49,073 nt of DNA from a virus. The position numbers were made by a program, and so were the translations under genes. Within the stretch, counting starts at the first letter, position 1. Each line of letters begins with the position of its first letter. The stretch spans positions 1-49,073 of IMG/VR virus record IMGVR_UViG_3300044952_001066; one strand, given 5' to 3'. Of the stretch, positions 1-6,714 are shown piece after piece. Under the pieces are notes generated by a model, which worked only from the letters and a program-made list of their open reading frames with translations, made no database searches and had not been told where the DNA came from.

Positions 1-1
1 C

Positions 2-40
2 TTGGAAGATGCTGGATTTGAAGGGAATGCTCGATGGTAG
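2..40 (+). CDS. 3-prime end of an LRR-like array gene (partial)
   Basis: Only the last 12 codons and the TAG stop are inside the window. They encode LEDAGFEGNARW, the same C-terminal signature that ends the other LRR-like genes here (at 588, 1133, 11457, 12155, 12829 and 13557). The stop overlaps the next start by 7 nt (ATGGTAG), exactly as at the other junctions. The + strand array therefore continues to the left of the window. Nothing can be said about its repeat region. Confidence 0.85.
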   Translation: MEDAGFEGNARW

Positions 41-588
41 ACAAAGAAGAGATCTTGAGAGTGTTTCGAAAATACTTTGACCCTTTTGATCAATATCTCC
101 TATCCAAACAAATGCAAATACGTGATGATGGCACAGTAGATGTGCAGTGGAATGTTTACATGCTTGATGAACTGGCTGAGATACCAGTCAAGTTCGGCAC
201 AGTGACGGGGGATTTTGTTGCTGAAGAAAAAGGCCTTAAAACCTTACACAACATGCCCAAACTTGTAACTGGCGACTGTGAGTTGGCTGGTAACAAGCTC
301 ACCACACTGATTGGTGCTCCCTTAGAGGTGGGTGGCAATTTTTTTGTAAACCGCAACCCGCTTGTTTCTCTTGACGGCTTTCCACAAAAGGTAGGCAAAA
401 GGGTCAGTTTGAAATGGGGGCCATCCCTGCCATTGCTGAGAACTCTAAACGCCCGTGAGGTAGTGCTGTATGGTCAACCTAGGGTTATGGCAATAATGAA
501 CAAATATGCAGGACAAGGCAAACGAGCAATGTTTGATTGTCAAAAAGACTTGGAAGATGCAGGATTTGAAGGCAACGCAAAATGGTAG
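34..588 (+). CDS. LRR-like repeat protein, array 1
   Basis: 184 aa. The N-terminus MVDKEEI is followed by a short beta-rich segment, then about three 21-residue repeats of the form L-x-x-L-x-G-x-P-x-x-V-x-G-x-x-x-x-x-x-N-x (about residues 66-130), an LPLLRTL segment, and the conserved tail NKYAGQGKRAMFDCQKDLEDAGFEGNAKW-type (last 30 residues). Such solenoid repeats are usually protein-interaction surfaces; no catalytic motif is visible. The start ATG overlaps the previous stop by 7 nt, and its own stop overlaps the next start by 7 nt. The function is unknown. Binding of host or rival-phage proteins is only a guess. Confidence 0.85.
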   Translation: MVDKEEILRVFRKYFDPFDQYLLSKQMQIRDDGTVDVQWNVYMLDELAEIPVKFGTVTGDFVAEEKGLKTLHNMPKLVTGDCELAGNKLTTLIGAPLEVGGNFFVNRNPLVSLDGFPQKVGKRVSLKWGPSLPLLRTLNAREVVLYGQPRVMAIMNKYAGQGKRAMFDCQKDLEDAGFEGNAKW

Positions 589-1133
589 ACAAACAGGAAA
601 TTCGAAAGTTGTTCAAACATTGGTTTGATACAGACAGTGCGGAGTTCGAAATAAACGATGATGGTACCATAAGTTGTGAAGGATCCATCACCACTGATTA
701 CAATTTCCCAGGCAAACTGCCTGTGAAATTCAAAGAATTTAAGGGCACATTGTTCCTCAGGAAAGCTAATCTACACACCCTAGAAGGGTCACCTGAATAC
801 ATGGACGGTGATTTGCGCGTGAGCAGAAATCAACTCACCAATCTCAAAGGTGCACCTGAAGTCATCACCGGCGTTTTCAATATCATGAAGAACCCTCTCA
901 CCAGTCTCGAAGGGTTTCCCAGCAGTGTTGGCACAGTATTTTTAGACGATGATCCAAATTTGCCAATGTTGAGATTGTTGACTGCCCAAGAAATCAAAAT
1001 TCAAGGCAGCCGAGATCCCAACTACACTGTATCAAACATTTTGAATAAGTATGCAGGACAAGGAAAACGTGCAATGTTTGATGCCCAAAAAGAATTGGAA
1101 GATGCTGGATTTGAAAAAAATGCTCGCTGGTGA
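582..1133 (+). CDS. LRR-like repeat protein, last gene of array 1
   Basis: 183 aa with the same architecture as the preceding gene: MVDKQEI start, about three to four degenerate repeats (for example LTNLKGAPEVITGVFNIMKN), then the common C-terminal block ending in FEKNARW. It overlaps the upstream gene by 7 nt (ATGGTAG). Unlike other members it ends in TGG TGA with no following start, so it closes the + strand array. The repeat region differs strongly from its neighbour while the last 30 codons are nearly the same, which fits duplication followed by divergence or cassette exchange. Role unknown. Confidence 0.85.
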   Translation: MVDKQEIRKLFKHWFDTDSAEFEINDDGTISCEGSITTDYNFPGKLPVKFKEFKGTLFLRKANLHTLEGSPEYMDGDLRVSRNQLTNLKGAPEVITGVFNIMKNPLTSLEGFPSSVGTVFLDDDPNLPMLRLLTAQEIKIQGSRDPNYTVSNILNKYAGQGKRAMFDAQKELEDAGFEKNARW

Positions 1134-1162
1134 AGGTTGACATCTATGATGTTGCACCGCAA

Positions 1163-1170
1163 CATAAATA
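1163..1170 (+). promoter_or_regulatory. T4-type late promoter-like octamer
   Basis: CATAAATA, one base from the T4 late consensus TATAAATA, lies 27 nt upstream of the ATG at 1197. The same octamer precedes other genes in this window (35330, 42825, 45048). This is inference from motif and position. Confidence 0.5.
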
Positions 1171-1196
1171 GACTAGACACAAAGGGGAGAATAACA

Positions 1197-1352
1197 ATGA
1201 ACAACGATATCGCACGAAGCGTTACCAATTGGTATGCTACTGTAGCCGCAACTTATATGGACACAGCAGCAAAAATGTATGAAGCTCATATGAACCTGGT
1301 AACAGAAATGAGCAAGGTCAATATCAAAGATATTTGGCCTCAAAAGAAATAA
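1197..1352 (+). CDS. small helical protein (phasin-like appearance)
   Basis: 51 aa, MNNDIARSVTNWYATVAATY..., predicted to be one amphipathic helical segment, ending IKDIWPQKK. I chose the ATG at 1197 rather than the upstream in-frame start at 1137 because AAGGGGAG lies 8 nt before it and a late-type octamer lies 27 nt before it. A clear terminator follows the stop. Short aromatic and alanine-rich helices like this resemble fragments of phasin-type proteins, but this is a weak resemblance. Strong signals on both sides suggest high late expression. Confidence 0.7.
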   Translation: MNNDIARSVTNWYATVAATYMDTAAKMYEAHMNLVTEMSKVNIKDIWPQKK

Positions 1353-1354
1353 GC

Positions 1355-1383
1355 AAAAAGCCCGCGTTAAGCGGGCTTTTTTG
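1355..1383 (+). terminator. rho-independent terminator
   Basis: An 11-bp stem (1355-1365 with 1371-1381, core GCCCGC/GCGGGC) with a GTTAA loop is followed by a T run. The A run on the other side means it can also terminate the convergent - strand genes ending at 1391. Confidence 0.9.
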
Positions 1384-1390
1384 TCTATGA

Positions 1391-1582
1391 TTAGCGATCA
1401 ATTTCAATTGTGTTGTATTGGGTGAACAAAGCTACTACTTCTTGTTCGCTGTTGCAGACAATCTTCGATGTAATCCAATCACTTTCCTTGTCCCGTCCGG
1501 TGATTTCAACCATCCATCCGTTGTCATACCGATAGATGTTGAAGGATTCACCAACCTTCTTCATTGTTCCTAGTTTTGACAT
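1391..1582 (-). CDS. small hypothetical protein
   Basis: 63 aa starting MSKLGTMKKVGESFNIYRYDNGW and ending NTIEIDR. I chose the start at 1582 because GGAAA sits just upstream and the longer in-frame extension is only the antisense of the neighbouring gene. The pattern (YRYDNGWMVEITGRD, then W-I-T-S-K-I-V) suggests a small all-beta fold of the kind phages use for accessory proteins. No family recognised. It follows the SWIM protein gene and ends at the bidirectional terminator. Confidence 0.65.
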   Translation of the reverse strand: MSKLGTMKKVGESFNIYRYDNGWMVEITGRDKESDWITSKIVCNSEQEVVALFTQYNTIEIDR

Positions 1583-1592
1583 GTTTTTCCTT

Positions 1593-2012
1593 TCATGAAT
1601 TGGCCATTTTGGCTTGAATTTCCTTAACATGTTTGCAGGCTCGGCCAAAACCGCCCGCCACACACGAGCAGTGCCAACGGCTGCCGCTCCTAGACACCAC
1701 ATAGGATGCGCCTTTGCTGCCTGTTACCATCCAGCTGGTGTCTTTTTCCTTTTTCACAGGAGCTACAGAAGGCGGCAAGGTTTCACTGCCATCAGCTCGA
1801 ACAATCTTGACTACGTGTTCCATTTTGAAACTGCGCACAGGGATTTTTATATCATTACTTGTGATACAAATATGTGGCCCCTCTAGCCAAGAAAAAGTTG
1901 GAACTACAATGCCCTCAAAAATTGAGGTTCGATTAGCAGGCCAACCCTGAACTTTGGTAAGGTCCCGACTTTCAATCCTTACCCGTTCACCATCAGCCGG
2001 CAATCCTGACAT
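1593..2012 (-). CDS. SWIM-type zinc-finger protein
   Basis: 139 aa from the ATG at 2012, preceded by GAGAAGG with an 8-nt spacer. The first two thirds are beta-rich (GERVRIESRDLTKVQGWP..., FEGIVVPTFSW). The C-terminus holds WHCSC-x8-C-K-H, the CxC...CxH signature of a SWIM zinc finger, a nucleic-acid or protein-binding module. SWIM fingers occur in helicases, MULE transposases and small phage proteins. No enzymatic domain is visible, so it may be a DNA-binding adaptor. It is probably cotranscribed with the 63-aa gene downstream. Confidence 0.75.
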   Translation of the reverse strand: MSGLPADGERVRIESRDLTKVQGWPANRTSIFEGIVVPTFSWLEGPHICITSNDIKIPVRSFKMEHVVKIVRADGSETLPPSVAPVKKEKDTSWMVTGSKGASYVVSRSGSRWHCSCVAGGFGRACKHVKEIQAKMANS

Positions 2013-2038
2013 GCTGTTAACCTTCTCTCTATGTGGAG

Positions 2039-2067
2039 AACGTAGCATTCCTTCCCCAAAGTGTCAA
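2039..2067 (-). promoter_or_regulatory. possible sigma70-type promoter
   Basis: On the - strand TTGACA (2062-2067) is followed after 17 nt by TACGTT (2039-2044), 27 nt before the SWIM gene start. The -35 is perfect and the spacing ideal, but the -10 matches poorly (3 of 6). I include it because several better examples in this window share the TTGACA box. Confidence 0.3.
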
Positions 2068-2074
2068 CCTAAAT

Positions 2075-2428
2075 ATGTGTATGAAAAGCCACCCCCTAGT
2101 TCCTGAAATCACAAATTTTGTCAAATGGGCCAAAAAAGAATTAGATATCCAAACTCCAGTGGTAGTAAGATTACGATCCAGTCGTATGAAACATGGCATA
2201 CAAAGCACTTTTGGTGGTTATGATCCCATCAACAGGAAGATTACAGTGTCTGTTGACGGTCGCCACCTATTGGATATTTGTCGGACTATCGCACATGAAC
2301 TGGTTCACCAGAAGCAAAGTGAGCTACAAGAGTTAACCAATCAGGATGGTGAAACAGGAAGTGCTATTGAGAACGAAGCCAATTCTGTTGCTGGAATATT
2401 GATGCGCAATTGGGGAAAGAGTTTTTAA
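2075..2428 (+). CDS. zincin-like metalloprotease (HExxH)
   Basis: 117 aa from the ATG at 2075. GTG 2033 and ATG 2081 are alternatives, and none has a good ribosome site. The core is TIAHELVHQKQ, an HExxH zinc site (about residues 82-92), followed about 20 residues later by ENEANSVAG, whose Glu could be the third ligand as in gluzincins. An N-terminal helix (VKWAKKELDI) and a beta segment complete a minimal protease domain. Similar short zincins occur in T4-like phages; the substrate is unknown. It is divergent from the SWIM gene and stands alone on the + strand. Confidence 0.75.
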   Translation: MCMKSHPLVPEITNFVKWAKKELDIQTPVVVRLRSSRMKHGIQSTFGGYDPINRKITVSVDGRHLLDICRTIAHELVHQKQSELQELTNQDGETGSAIENEANSVAGILMRNWGKSF

Positions 2429-2633
2429 AAACTAACTCATATCTACGCAGGTATTGGGACTCAGAACATGCTCTCCCAGCAAATATGTGGGAAAACAAAA
2501 ACAAGACTACTACTATAGGCACCAGTCTCAGATGGTTTTGTTGTGAGTGTGTTAGCACTTGGGGCGGTTGCACGGTACCCTCAGACATTCCTGTCCACAA
2601 CCTGTCTCTCTACTAAGTAGATGCAGCGGAAAA

Positions 2634-2664
2634 AATTGGTTTGAAAACCATAAACAAACCAATT
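2634..2664. repeat. 10-bp perfect inverted repeat
   Basis: AATTGGTTTG (2634-2643) pairs exactly with CAAACCAATT (2655-2664) across an 11-nt loop. On the - strand the structure is followed by TTTTTTCC, so it could act as a - strand terminator. Confidence 0.7.
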
Positions 2665-2897
2665 CCGTGATCGATGTTCATGCACAAAACAGAGCGATCC
2701 TTTGGCAACATGCCTCACATGTTGAAGATAATTTTGGGTCTATGTTCCACTTGACCGTGTATTCCGAGTTCGAACTGGAGAGCTTCTTTGTGAGGGAACC
2801 AGCTGTGCTTCTCGGTCCGGCAGGCAGAGTCTACCGATTTGTTTGCGTTCCTGATGGAGTACCATCCCTTCCGCCAGCGGAGCCAATTACCGCCATA

Positions 2898-2938
2898 TTG
2901 TGTCTGCTGTAGACATTAGTTTGCTACAGCAGACACAA
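2898..2938. repeat. 15-bp perfect inverted repeat
   Basis: TTGTGTCTGCTGTAG (2898-2912) pairs without mismatch with 2924-2938 across an 11-nt loop. There is no T run on either side, so it is not a classical terminator. It could be a processing site, a protein-binding dyad or part of a small RNA. Confidence 0.8.
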
Positions 2939-3032
2939 GTGCGTCAACACCAAGTGTCCAAAAACTCTACAATTTTTTGTTATAGACAGTTAGCCTTTGG
3001 GATTTTCATTATAAGGACTAGTGTGACAAAAT

Positions 3033-3302
3033 TCAGCTGATGGGCAAAGTTTTCTCAACTGGAGGAGCGGGTATTGACTCAGATTCCTTGCTGCCCTTCT
3101 GACCAGCTAGCCAACCAAGTGCAGTGCTGGCCAAACTCAGCATAGCAGCCATCCAATCACCCGGAGGGCTCATGTCTACACCAGCTGTTTTGGCTGCCAT
3201 GATGATGAACCCAATGGCAATGAATGCCAAGACTGTGACACTGCATACTGCTATGCCTGCATAGTCTTTCCAGTTGTTTGGACTTTTCTTATTTTGATCC
3301 AC
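3033..3302 (-). CDS. small two-TM membrane protein (holin-like appearance)
   Basis: 89 aa from a GTG with GGAGATTGTAA just upstream. The charged N-terminus (MDQNKKSPNNW) is followed by TM1 (about 15-36, GIAVCSVTVLAFIAIGFII), a short loop, TM2 (about 51-67, MAAMLSLASTALGWLAG) and a charged Pro-rich tail. The topology fits a small holin or other inner-membrane phage protein, but no diagnostic motif exists. It overlaps the preceding membrane gene by 14 nt, so the two are probably translated together. Confidence 0.7.
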   Translation of the reverse strand: MDQNKKSPNNWKDYAGIAVCSVTVLAFIAIGFIIMAAKTAGVDMSPPGDWMAAMLSLASTALGWLAGQKGSKESESIPAPPVEKTLPIS

Positions 3303-3774
3303 TTACAATCTCCAAAGTTAATCGGTCTGTTTCAGGATATTCAATTACTTGTTGCCCTTCCTTGCATTCATATACCAAAATTCCACGCAATCGAGCCTTG
3401 CCTCCTGGCACAGACTCAAGATCATTTATTTTGATGAGAAACTGGAAATTTTCAAAACCTGTTGAAGTCTTACCAACACTTCGATTGGCGCTGGTGGTGA
3501 TTTGATGAATAAAACCATCACGGTCTATTATGTGTGCATCAAAGCTGCGCAACGGACAATCATCGCGGAATTTTTTCCGGCTGGCTGCCACTTGAAAACT
3601 GCTGTAGCTGTTTGTGGGCGTGATGCCGAAACCTTCTGGATCCCAAATCAACACCGGTTCAGCAGTTTTGAAAAATCTGTCGTAAATTGTGTGTGCACCC
3701 AGCAATATTGTAATTGCCACTGCCGCAAATTGAAATTTAGCCAAATGTTGTTTAATAAAATCGCCTGTCGCCAA
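3289..3774 (-). CDS. single-TM protein with a globular C-terminal domain
   Basis: 161 aa from a TTG at 3774, just after the stop of the 38-aa membrane ORF, with TAGGA before it. The open frame extends upstream to a TTG at 3852, but that part overlaps the 38-aa ORF. One TM lies near residues 15-31 (QFAAVAITILLGAHTIY); the rest (IWDPEGFGITPTNSY..., VGKTSTGFENFQFLIK...) looks like an extracytoplasmic beta-rich domain. Function unknown. Its setting between two other small membrane genes hints at an envelope or lysis role. The start is uncertain. Confidence 0.65.
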   Translation of the reverse strand: MATGDFIKQHLAKFQFAAVAITILLGAHTIYDRFFKTAEPVLIWDPEGFGITPTNSYSSFQVAASRKKFRDDCPLRSFDAHIIDRDGFIHQITTSANRSVGKTSTGFENFQFLIKINDLESVPGGKARLRGILVYECKEGQQVIEYPETDRLTLEIVSGSK

Positions 3775-3781
3775 ATTGTTC

Positions 3782-3898
3782 CTACCACCAAAAAGTTGCC
3801 CAGCCCAATGCTGCTGCCAAATAAAAGGCTGTGGCACTTGACAGTGCCACAAATGTCATGACCCAAATTTTTCTGAAGGCTCTAATGGTTGCAGCCAT
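3782..3898 (-). CDS. 38-aa single-TM peptide
   Basis: The ORF encodes MAATIRAFRKIW followed by one hydrophobic helix (VALSSATAFYLAAALGWATFWW) and TAG. AAGG lies 11-14 nt before the ATG, inside the 3-prime arm of a 10-bp hairpin (3904-3929). It ends 8 nt before the likely start of the next membrane gene, so the two could be coupled. The positive-inside N-terminus supports a real membrane peptide. It is too short for homology claims. Confidence 0.5.
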   Translation of the reverse strand: MAATIRAFRKIWVMTFVALSSATAFYLAAALGWATFWW

Positions 3899-3903
3899 TT
3901 GGC

Positions 3904-3929
3904 AAATACCTTAAAAACATAAGGTATTT
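3904..3929 (-). promoter_or_regulatory. hairpin covering a Shine-Dalgarno
   Basis: AAATACCTTA (3904-3913) pairs perfectly with TAAGGTATTT (3920-3929) around a 6-nt loop. Read on the - strand, the 3-prime arm contains AAGG, the only ribosome site for the 38-aa peptide starting at 3898. Folding would hide it. It also contains TTTAAATA, a late-promoter-like core. Confidence 0.5.
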
Positions 3930-3961
3930 AAAATATTGTGGGCTTACCAAAACCCGTTAGT

Positions 3962-4462
3962 TTATAGCTCTTGAGCTTTCCACCAACGAGCCATACTGCC
4001 TTCACCAATCTGATCGCACAGCCGCACAAACTCCCCATTCATCCCCAACAGATGGTCAAAATGTTCAGCCAACAGCATATTTGGGCAAGGCCTTTCACGA
4101 TGAGCCAACAGCCAAGCTTCAGCCTCCTCAAGACGGTGTGTGCCGTTGCTTTGGAGCCAGAGTGCCAATCCAGTGGCTGTACTTCTGCTTACTCCGGCGT
4201 AGCAGTGTACTACGACACGAGCATCAAAAGGTAGTGATGCACCGAAATCAATGACTCTCTGGGCATGAGCAAGAGTAGGTGCGTTGGCACAAGTGGAATT
4301 TTCCTCATCTTCCACACGAAGCCAAATCCAATTTTCAGGACTGATCCTGTTGGGCTTGTGGACATCATCACCAGGATCCAAAAGAGTCACTAGGTGTGTT
4401 GCATCCATGCTTCTCACTCGAGCACGCACTTGACTCTTTGCGCAAACCAAAAATTCAGGCAC
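3962..4462 (-). CDS. tyrosine / dual-specificity phosphatase-like protein
   Basis: 166 aa from a GTG preceded by AAGGAG with a 7-nt spacer. The signature VVHCYAGVSRSTA (Cys87 to Arg93) is the CX5R P-loop of cysteine-based phosphatases, with the conserved Ser/Thr after Arg. Acidic residues around 51-53 (VEDEE) are candidates for the general acid. After the loop come the helices expected of the fold. It would remove phosphate from Tyr or Ser/Thr, or act on a small molecule; the substrate is unknown. A strong promoter (4488-4516) lies directly upstream, so it probably begins its own unit. Confidence 0.85.
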   Translation of the reverse strand: MPEFLVCAKSQVRARVRSMDATHLVTLLDPGDDVHKPNRISPENWIWLRVEDEENSTCANAPTLAHAQRVIDFGASLPFDARVVVHCYAGVSRSTATGLALWLQSNGTHRLEEAEAWLLAHRERPCPNMLLAEHFDHLLGMNGEFVRLCDQIGEGSMARWWKAQEL

Positions 4463-4487
4463 TAGGATACTCCTTATTCAGTGTGCC

Positions 4488-4516
4488 TCTATAGCACACA
4501 TGCGCGTGCATGTCAA
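4488..4516 (-). promoter_or_regulatory. sigma70-type promoter
   Basis: TTGACA (4511-4516), a 17-nt spacer and TATAGA (4488-4493) lie on the - strand, upstream of the phosphatase gene. The TGA of the preceding ORF (4513-4515) sits inside the -35 box. Confidence 0.75.
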
Positions 4517-4732
4517 GCTGGATTACACACAAGCTTGCGTGAGGTTTTGAATTTGCTGCAACTGCAATATTTGCAGCCCGCAGCAGCCCAATCCTCGTAG
4601 GGGTCAAAAATGTCTTGCATAGGTGTGCTGGCATTCTGGGTCAGCACACACTCGACTGTCGCCAAAATTTGGGTTGTAGTAGTATTTTGTGCGGCTCACA
4701 CGCCTTTTGAAGTATGCTGGTTCATCGCTCAT
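4513..4732 (-). CDS. Cys-rich zinc-ribbon-like protein, frame broken by +1
   Basis: Two overlapping frames look like one 72-aa protein. Frame A starts MSDEPAYFKRRVSRTKYYY, continues to CADPECQHTYARHF and hits TGA at 4606-4604. Shifting +1 at TTT-TGA-C joins it to DPYEDWAAAGCKYCSCSKF and a stop at 4515. The joined product has paired cysteines (C-x4-C-x-H and C-x2-C-x-C) and reads RHF-DPYEDW, like small zinc-ribbon proteins I recall from other phages. The slip site TTT TGA C resembles the prfB +1 programmed frameshift site (CTT TGA C). An indel in the T5 run is the simpler alternative. No clear ribosome site precedes the ATG. Confidence 0.6.
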
Positions 4733-4768
4733 GTGCGCAGCATATGCGGAAAAAATTGTTCAGTCAAG

Positions 4769-4802
4769 AAGGAAGGCAGCATTTTTCAATGCTGCCTTCC
4801 TT
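4769..4802 (-). terminator. terminator after dnaK
   Basis: A 14-bp perfect stem (4769-4782 with 4789-4802) with a 6-nt loop begins 5 nt after the dnaK stop on the - strand. The T tract is short (CTTCTT). Confidence 0.75.
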
Positions 4803-4807
4803 GGAGC

Positions 4808-6643
4808 TCAAGAGTTTTGGGTGGGTTCAGCTGAGGTTTCAGCCTGTGTATTTTTGTAGATTTCCTCACCCAGCTTCATGGAGATTTCACTAAGTTTTGT
4901 AGTTTCTTTCTCAATGATTTCAACATCCTCTCCGTCTAATACATGACGCAACGTAGCTAACTGGGGTTCAGCTTCTGCACGAAGTGTTTCAGAGATTTTG
5001 TCGACATTTTCCTTAAGCACCCGCTCTACTGAAGCGATAACGCCATCAGCATTGTTGCGTGCATCTGCAACGCGCCGACGCTCCTGGTCCGCTGCTTCGT
5101 TTTCTTCAGCTTGACGGATCATTTCTAAAATCTCAGCCTCTGACAGTCCACCGTTTGCTTGGATGGAGATTTGTTGAGTTTTGCCAGTGCCCTTGTCTTG
5201 TGCACTGACAGTGACAATGCCATTCGCATCAATATCAAATGCTACGGCGATCTGGGGGCCGCCGCGCGGTGCTGGTGGAATGTCTTTGAGGTCAAATTGA
5301 CCTAGCGATTTATTATCTCGCGCCATACTTCTCTCACCTTGGAACACTTTGATAGTAACTGCCTGCTGGTTGTCTTCAGCAGTACTGAAAACTTGTTCCT
5401 TTTTGGTTGGGATCGTGGTGTTCTTTTCGATGAGTTTGGTGAACACACCTCCCATTGTCTCAATTCCTAGGCTAAGTGGAGTCACATCCAGCAGCAGCAC
5501 ATCCTTCACATCACCTTGCAGAACACCAGCCTGCACAGCCGCACCAATAGCCACAGCCTCATCTGGATTTACAGAGTGGTTGGGCTCCTTGCCAAAGAAG
5601 TCTCGGATGGCTTGGCGCACTGCTGGAATACGTGTGGTGCCACCAACGAGGATAATCTCTTTTATCTCATTTTTGTTGATTGATGCATCCTTAAGTGCCG
5701 CCTGGCACGGGGCTATGATGCGCTTCACAAGATCAGAGGTCAGCTCTTCGAACTTTGCACGAGAGAGCTTCACCAACAGATGTTTGGGACCAGAAGAGTC
5801 AGCTGTGATATAAGGCAAGTTGACTTCAGTTTCACTAGTGCTGCTGAGTTCAATCTTTGCACGCTCTGCGGCTTCACGCAAACGTTGCACAGCCATTTTG
5901 TCCTTCCGGAGATCTAGCCCTTGGTCACGCAAGAACTCTTGAGCAAGATAGTCTGTTACTCGGGCATCAAAATCCGCACCACCAAGATGTGTATCACCAT
6001 TGGTGCTGAGCACCTCTACAACACCACTACCAATATCTAGTACACTGACGTCATGTGTGCCACCGCCTGAATCCACAACAATTACCTTGCCATCACCACC
6101 TTTGTCAGTGCTGAAAGCTAGAGCTGCTGCTGTGGGTTCATTTATGATACGCATCACTTCAAGTCCAGCAATGCGGCCAGCATCTTTTGTTGCCTGTCGT
6201 TGTGCATCATCAAAATATGCAGGTACTGTCAGAACAGCTTGGGAGACTTTTTTCCCCAGATAGGTTTCTGCCGTTTCTTTCATCTTCAACAGCACCTGAG
6301 CGCCAATCTCAGCTGGACTGCGAGCCTGACCTCGGGTTTCTACCCATGCATCGCCATTGTCAGCCTTGACAATTTTGTAAGGTAGTGTTTTCATATCTGC
6401 TGCGACTGATGGATCCGCAAAGCGCCGACCAATCAGGCGCTTGCTTTCAAAAACTGTGTTTTCGGGATTTGTAACAGCCTGTCGTTTGGCAGCTTGTCCA
6501 ACCAGTTGTTCCTTGTCAGTCCAAGCCACAATGCTGGGGGTTGTGCGTGCACCTTCTGCGTTTTCAATTACGCGAGCTGTGCCATTTTCCATAATGGCCA
6601 CGCATGAATTCGTAGTTCCAAGATCTATCGCAATGATAGTCAT
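4808..6643 (-). CDS. dnaK: DnaK (Hsp70) chaperone
   Basis: 611 aa, near full length (E. coli DnaK has 638). The nucleotide-binding domain has phosphate-1 [12 protein letters not shown] (residues 5-16), connect NEPTAAALA, phosphate-2 [12 protein letters not shown], and adenosine motif [12 protein letters not shown]. The substrate-binding domain follows ([40 protein letters not shown]), then a helical lid. Phosphate-2 departs from the usual DLGGGTFDVS (Leu to Ser, Phe to His), which may alter ATP handling. The C-terminus lacks an EEV-type tail. No dnaJ or grpE is nearby, so it presumably uses host cochaperones. AAGGAGA precedes the ATG. Sequence style is alphaproteobacterial, suggesting capture from a host; likely role is folding of phage proteins. 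Confidence 0.97.
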   Translation of the reverse strand: MTIIAIDLGTTNSCVAIMENGTARVIENAEGARTTPSIVAWTDKEQLVGQAAKRQAVTNPENTVFESKRLIGRRFADPSVAADMKTLPYKIVKADNGDAWVETRGQARSPAEIGAQVLLKMKETAETYLGKKVSQAVLTVPAYFDDAQRQATKDAGRIAGLEVMRIINEPTAAALAFSTDKGGDGKVIVVDSGGGTHDVSVLDIGSGVVEVLSTNGDTHLGGADFDARVTDYLAQEFLRDQGLDLRKDKMAVQRLREAAERAKIELSSTSETEVNLPYITADSSGPKHLLVKLSRAKFEELTSDLVKRIIAPCQAALKDASINKNEIKEIILVGGTTRIPAVRQAIRDFFGKEPNHSVNPDEAVAIGAAVQAGVLQGDVKDVLLLDVTPLSLGIETMGGVFTKLIEKNTTIPTKKEQVFSTAEDNQQAVTIKVFQGERSMARDNKSLGQFDLKDIPPAPRGGPQIAVAFDIDANGIVTVSAQDKGTGKTQQISIQANGGLSEAEILEMIRQAEENEAADQERRRVADARNNADGVIASVERVLKENVDKISETLRAEAEPQLATLRHVLDGEDVEIIEKETTKLSEISMKLGEEIYKNTQAETSAEPTQNS

Positions 6644-6714
6644 TTTGTTATCTCCTTCTTAAAGCAAGATGTTTAGGGAGTTACTTTTGAGTCAACTCCA
6701 TGTTATATTTACTG

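Larger units (their letters stand above)
2429..3029. other. gene-poor stretch with two long perfect hairpins
   Basis: About 600 bases without a convincing gene. A + strand frame 2559-2912 is open but has no ribosome site, unusual composition, and crosses both hairpins. Its second half (ATG at 2742, 56 aa) is the most protein-like part. Inverted repeats lie at 2634-2664 and 2898-2938. I saw no tRNA, tmRNA or RNase P signature. It could encode a structured RNA or hold decayed genes. Confidence 0.4.

Noticed and set aside
2559-2912. 117-aa + strand ORF
   Set aside because: No ribosome site, crosses both perfect hairpins, and no recognisable features. Kept only as a remark in the gene-poor region.
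5349-5813. 154-aa + strand ORF opposite dnaK
   Set aside because: Antisense of a highly conserved gene; Ser-rich composition typical of a shadow frame.
6660-6714. Promoter for dnaK (TTGACT box)
   Set aside because: A -35-like box is present on the - strand, but no -10 lies at acceptable spacing.
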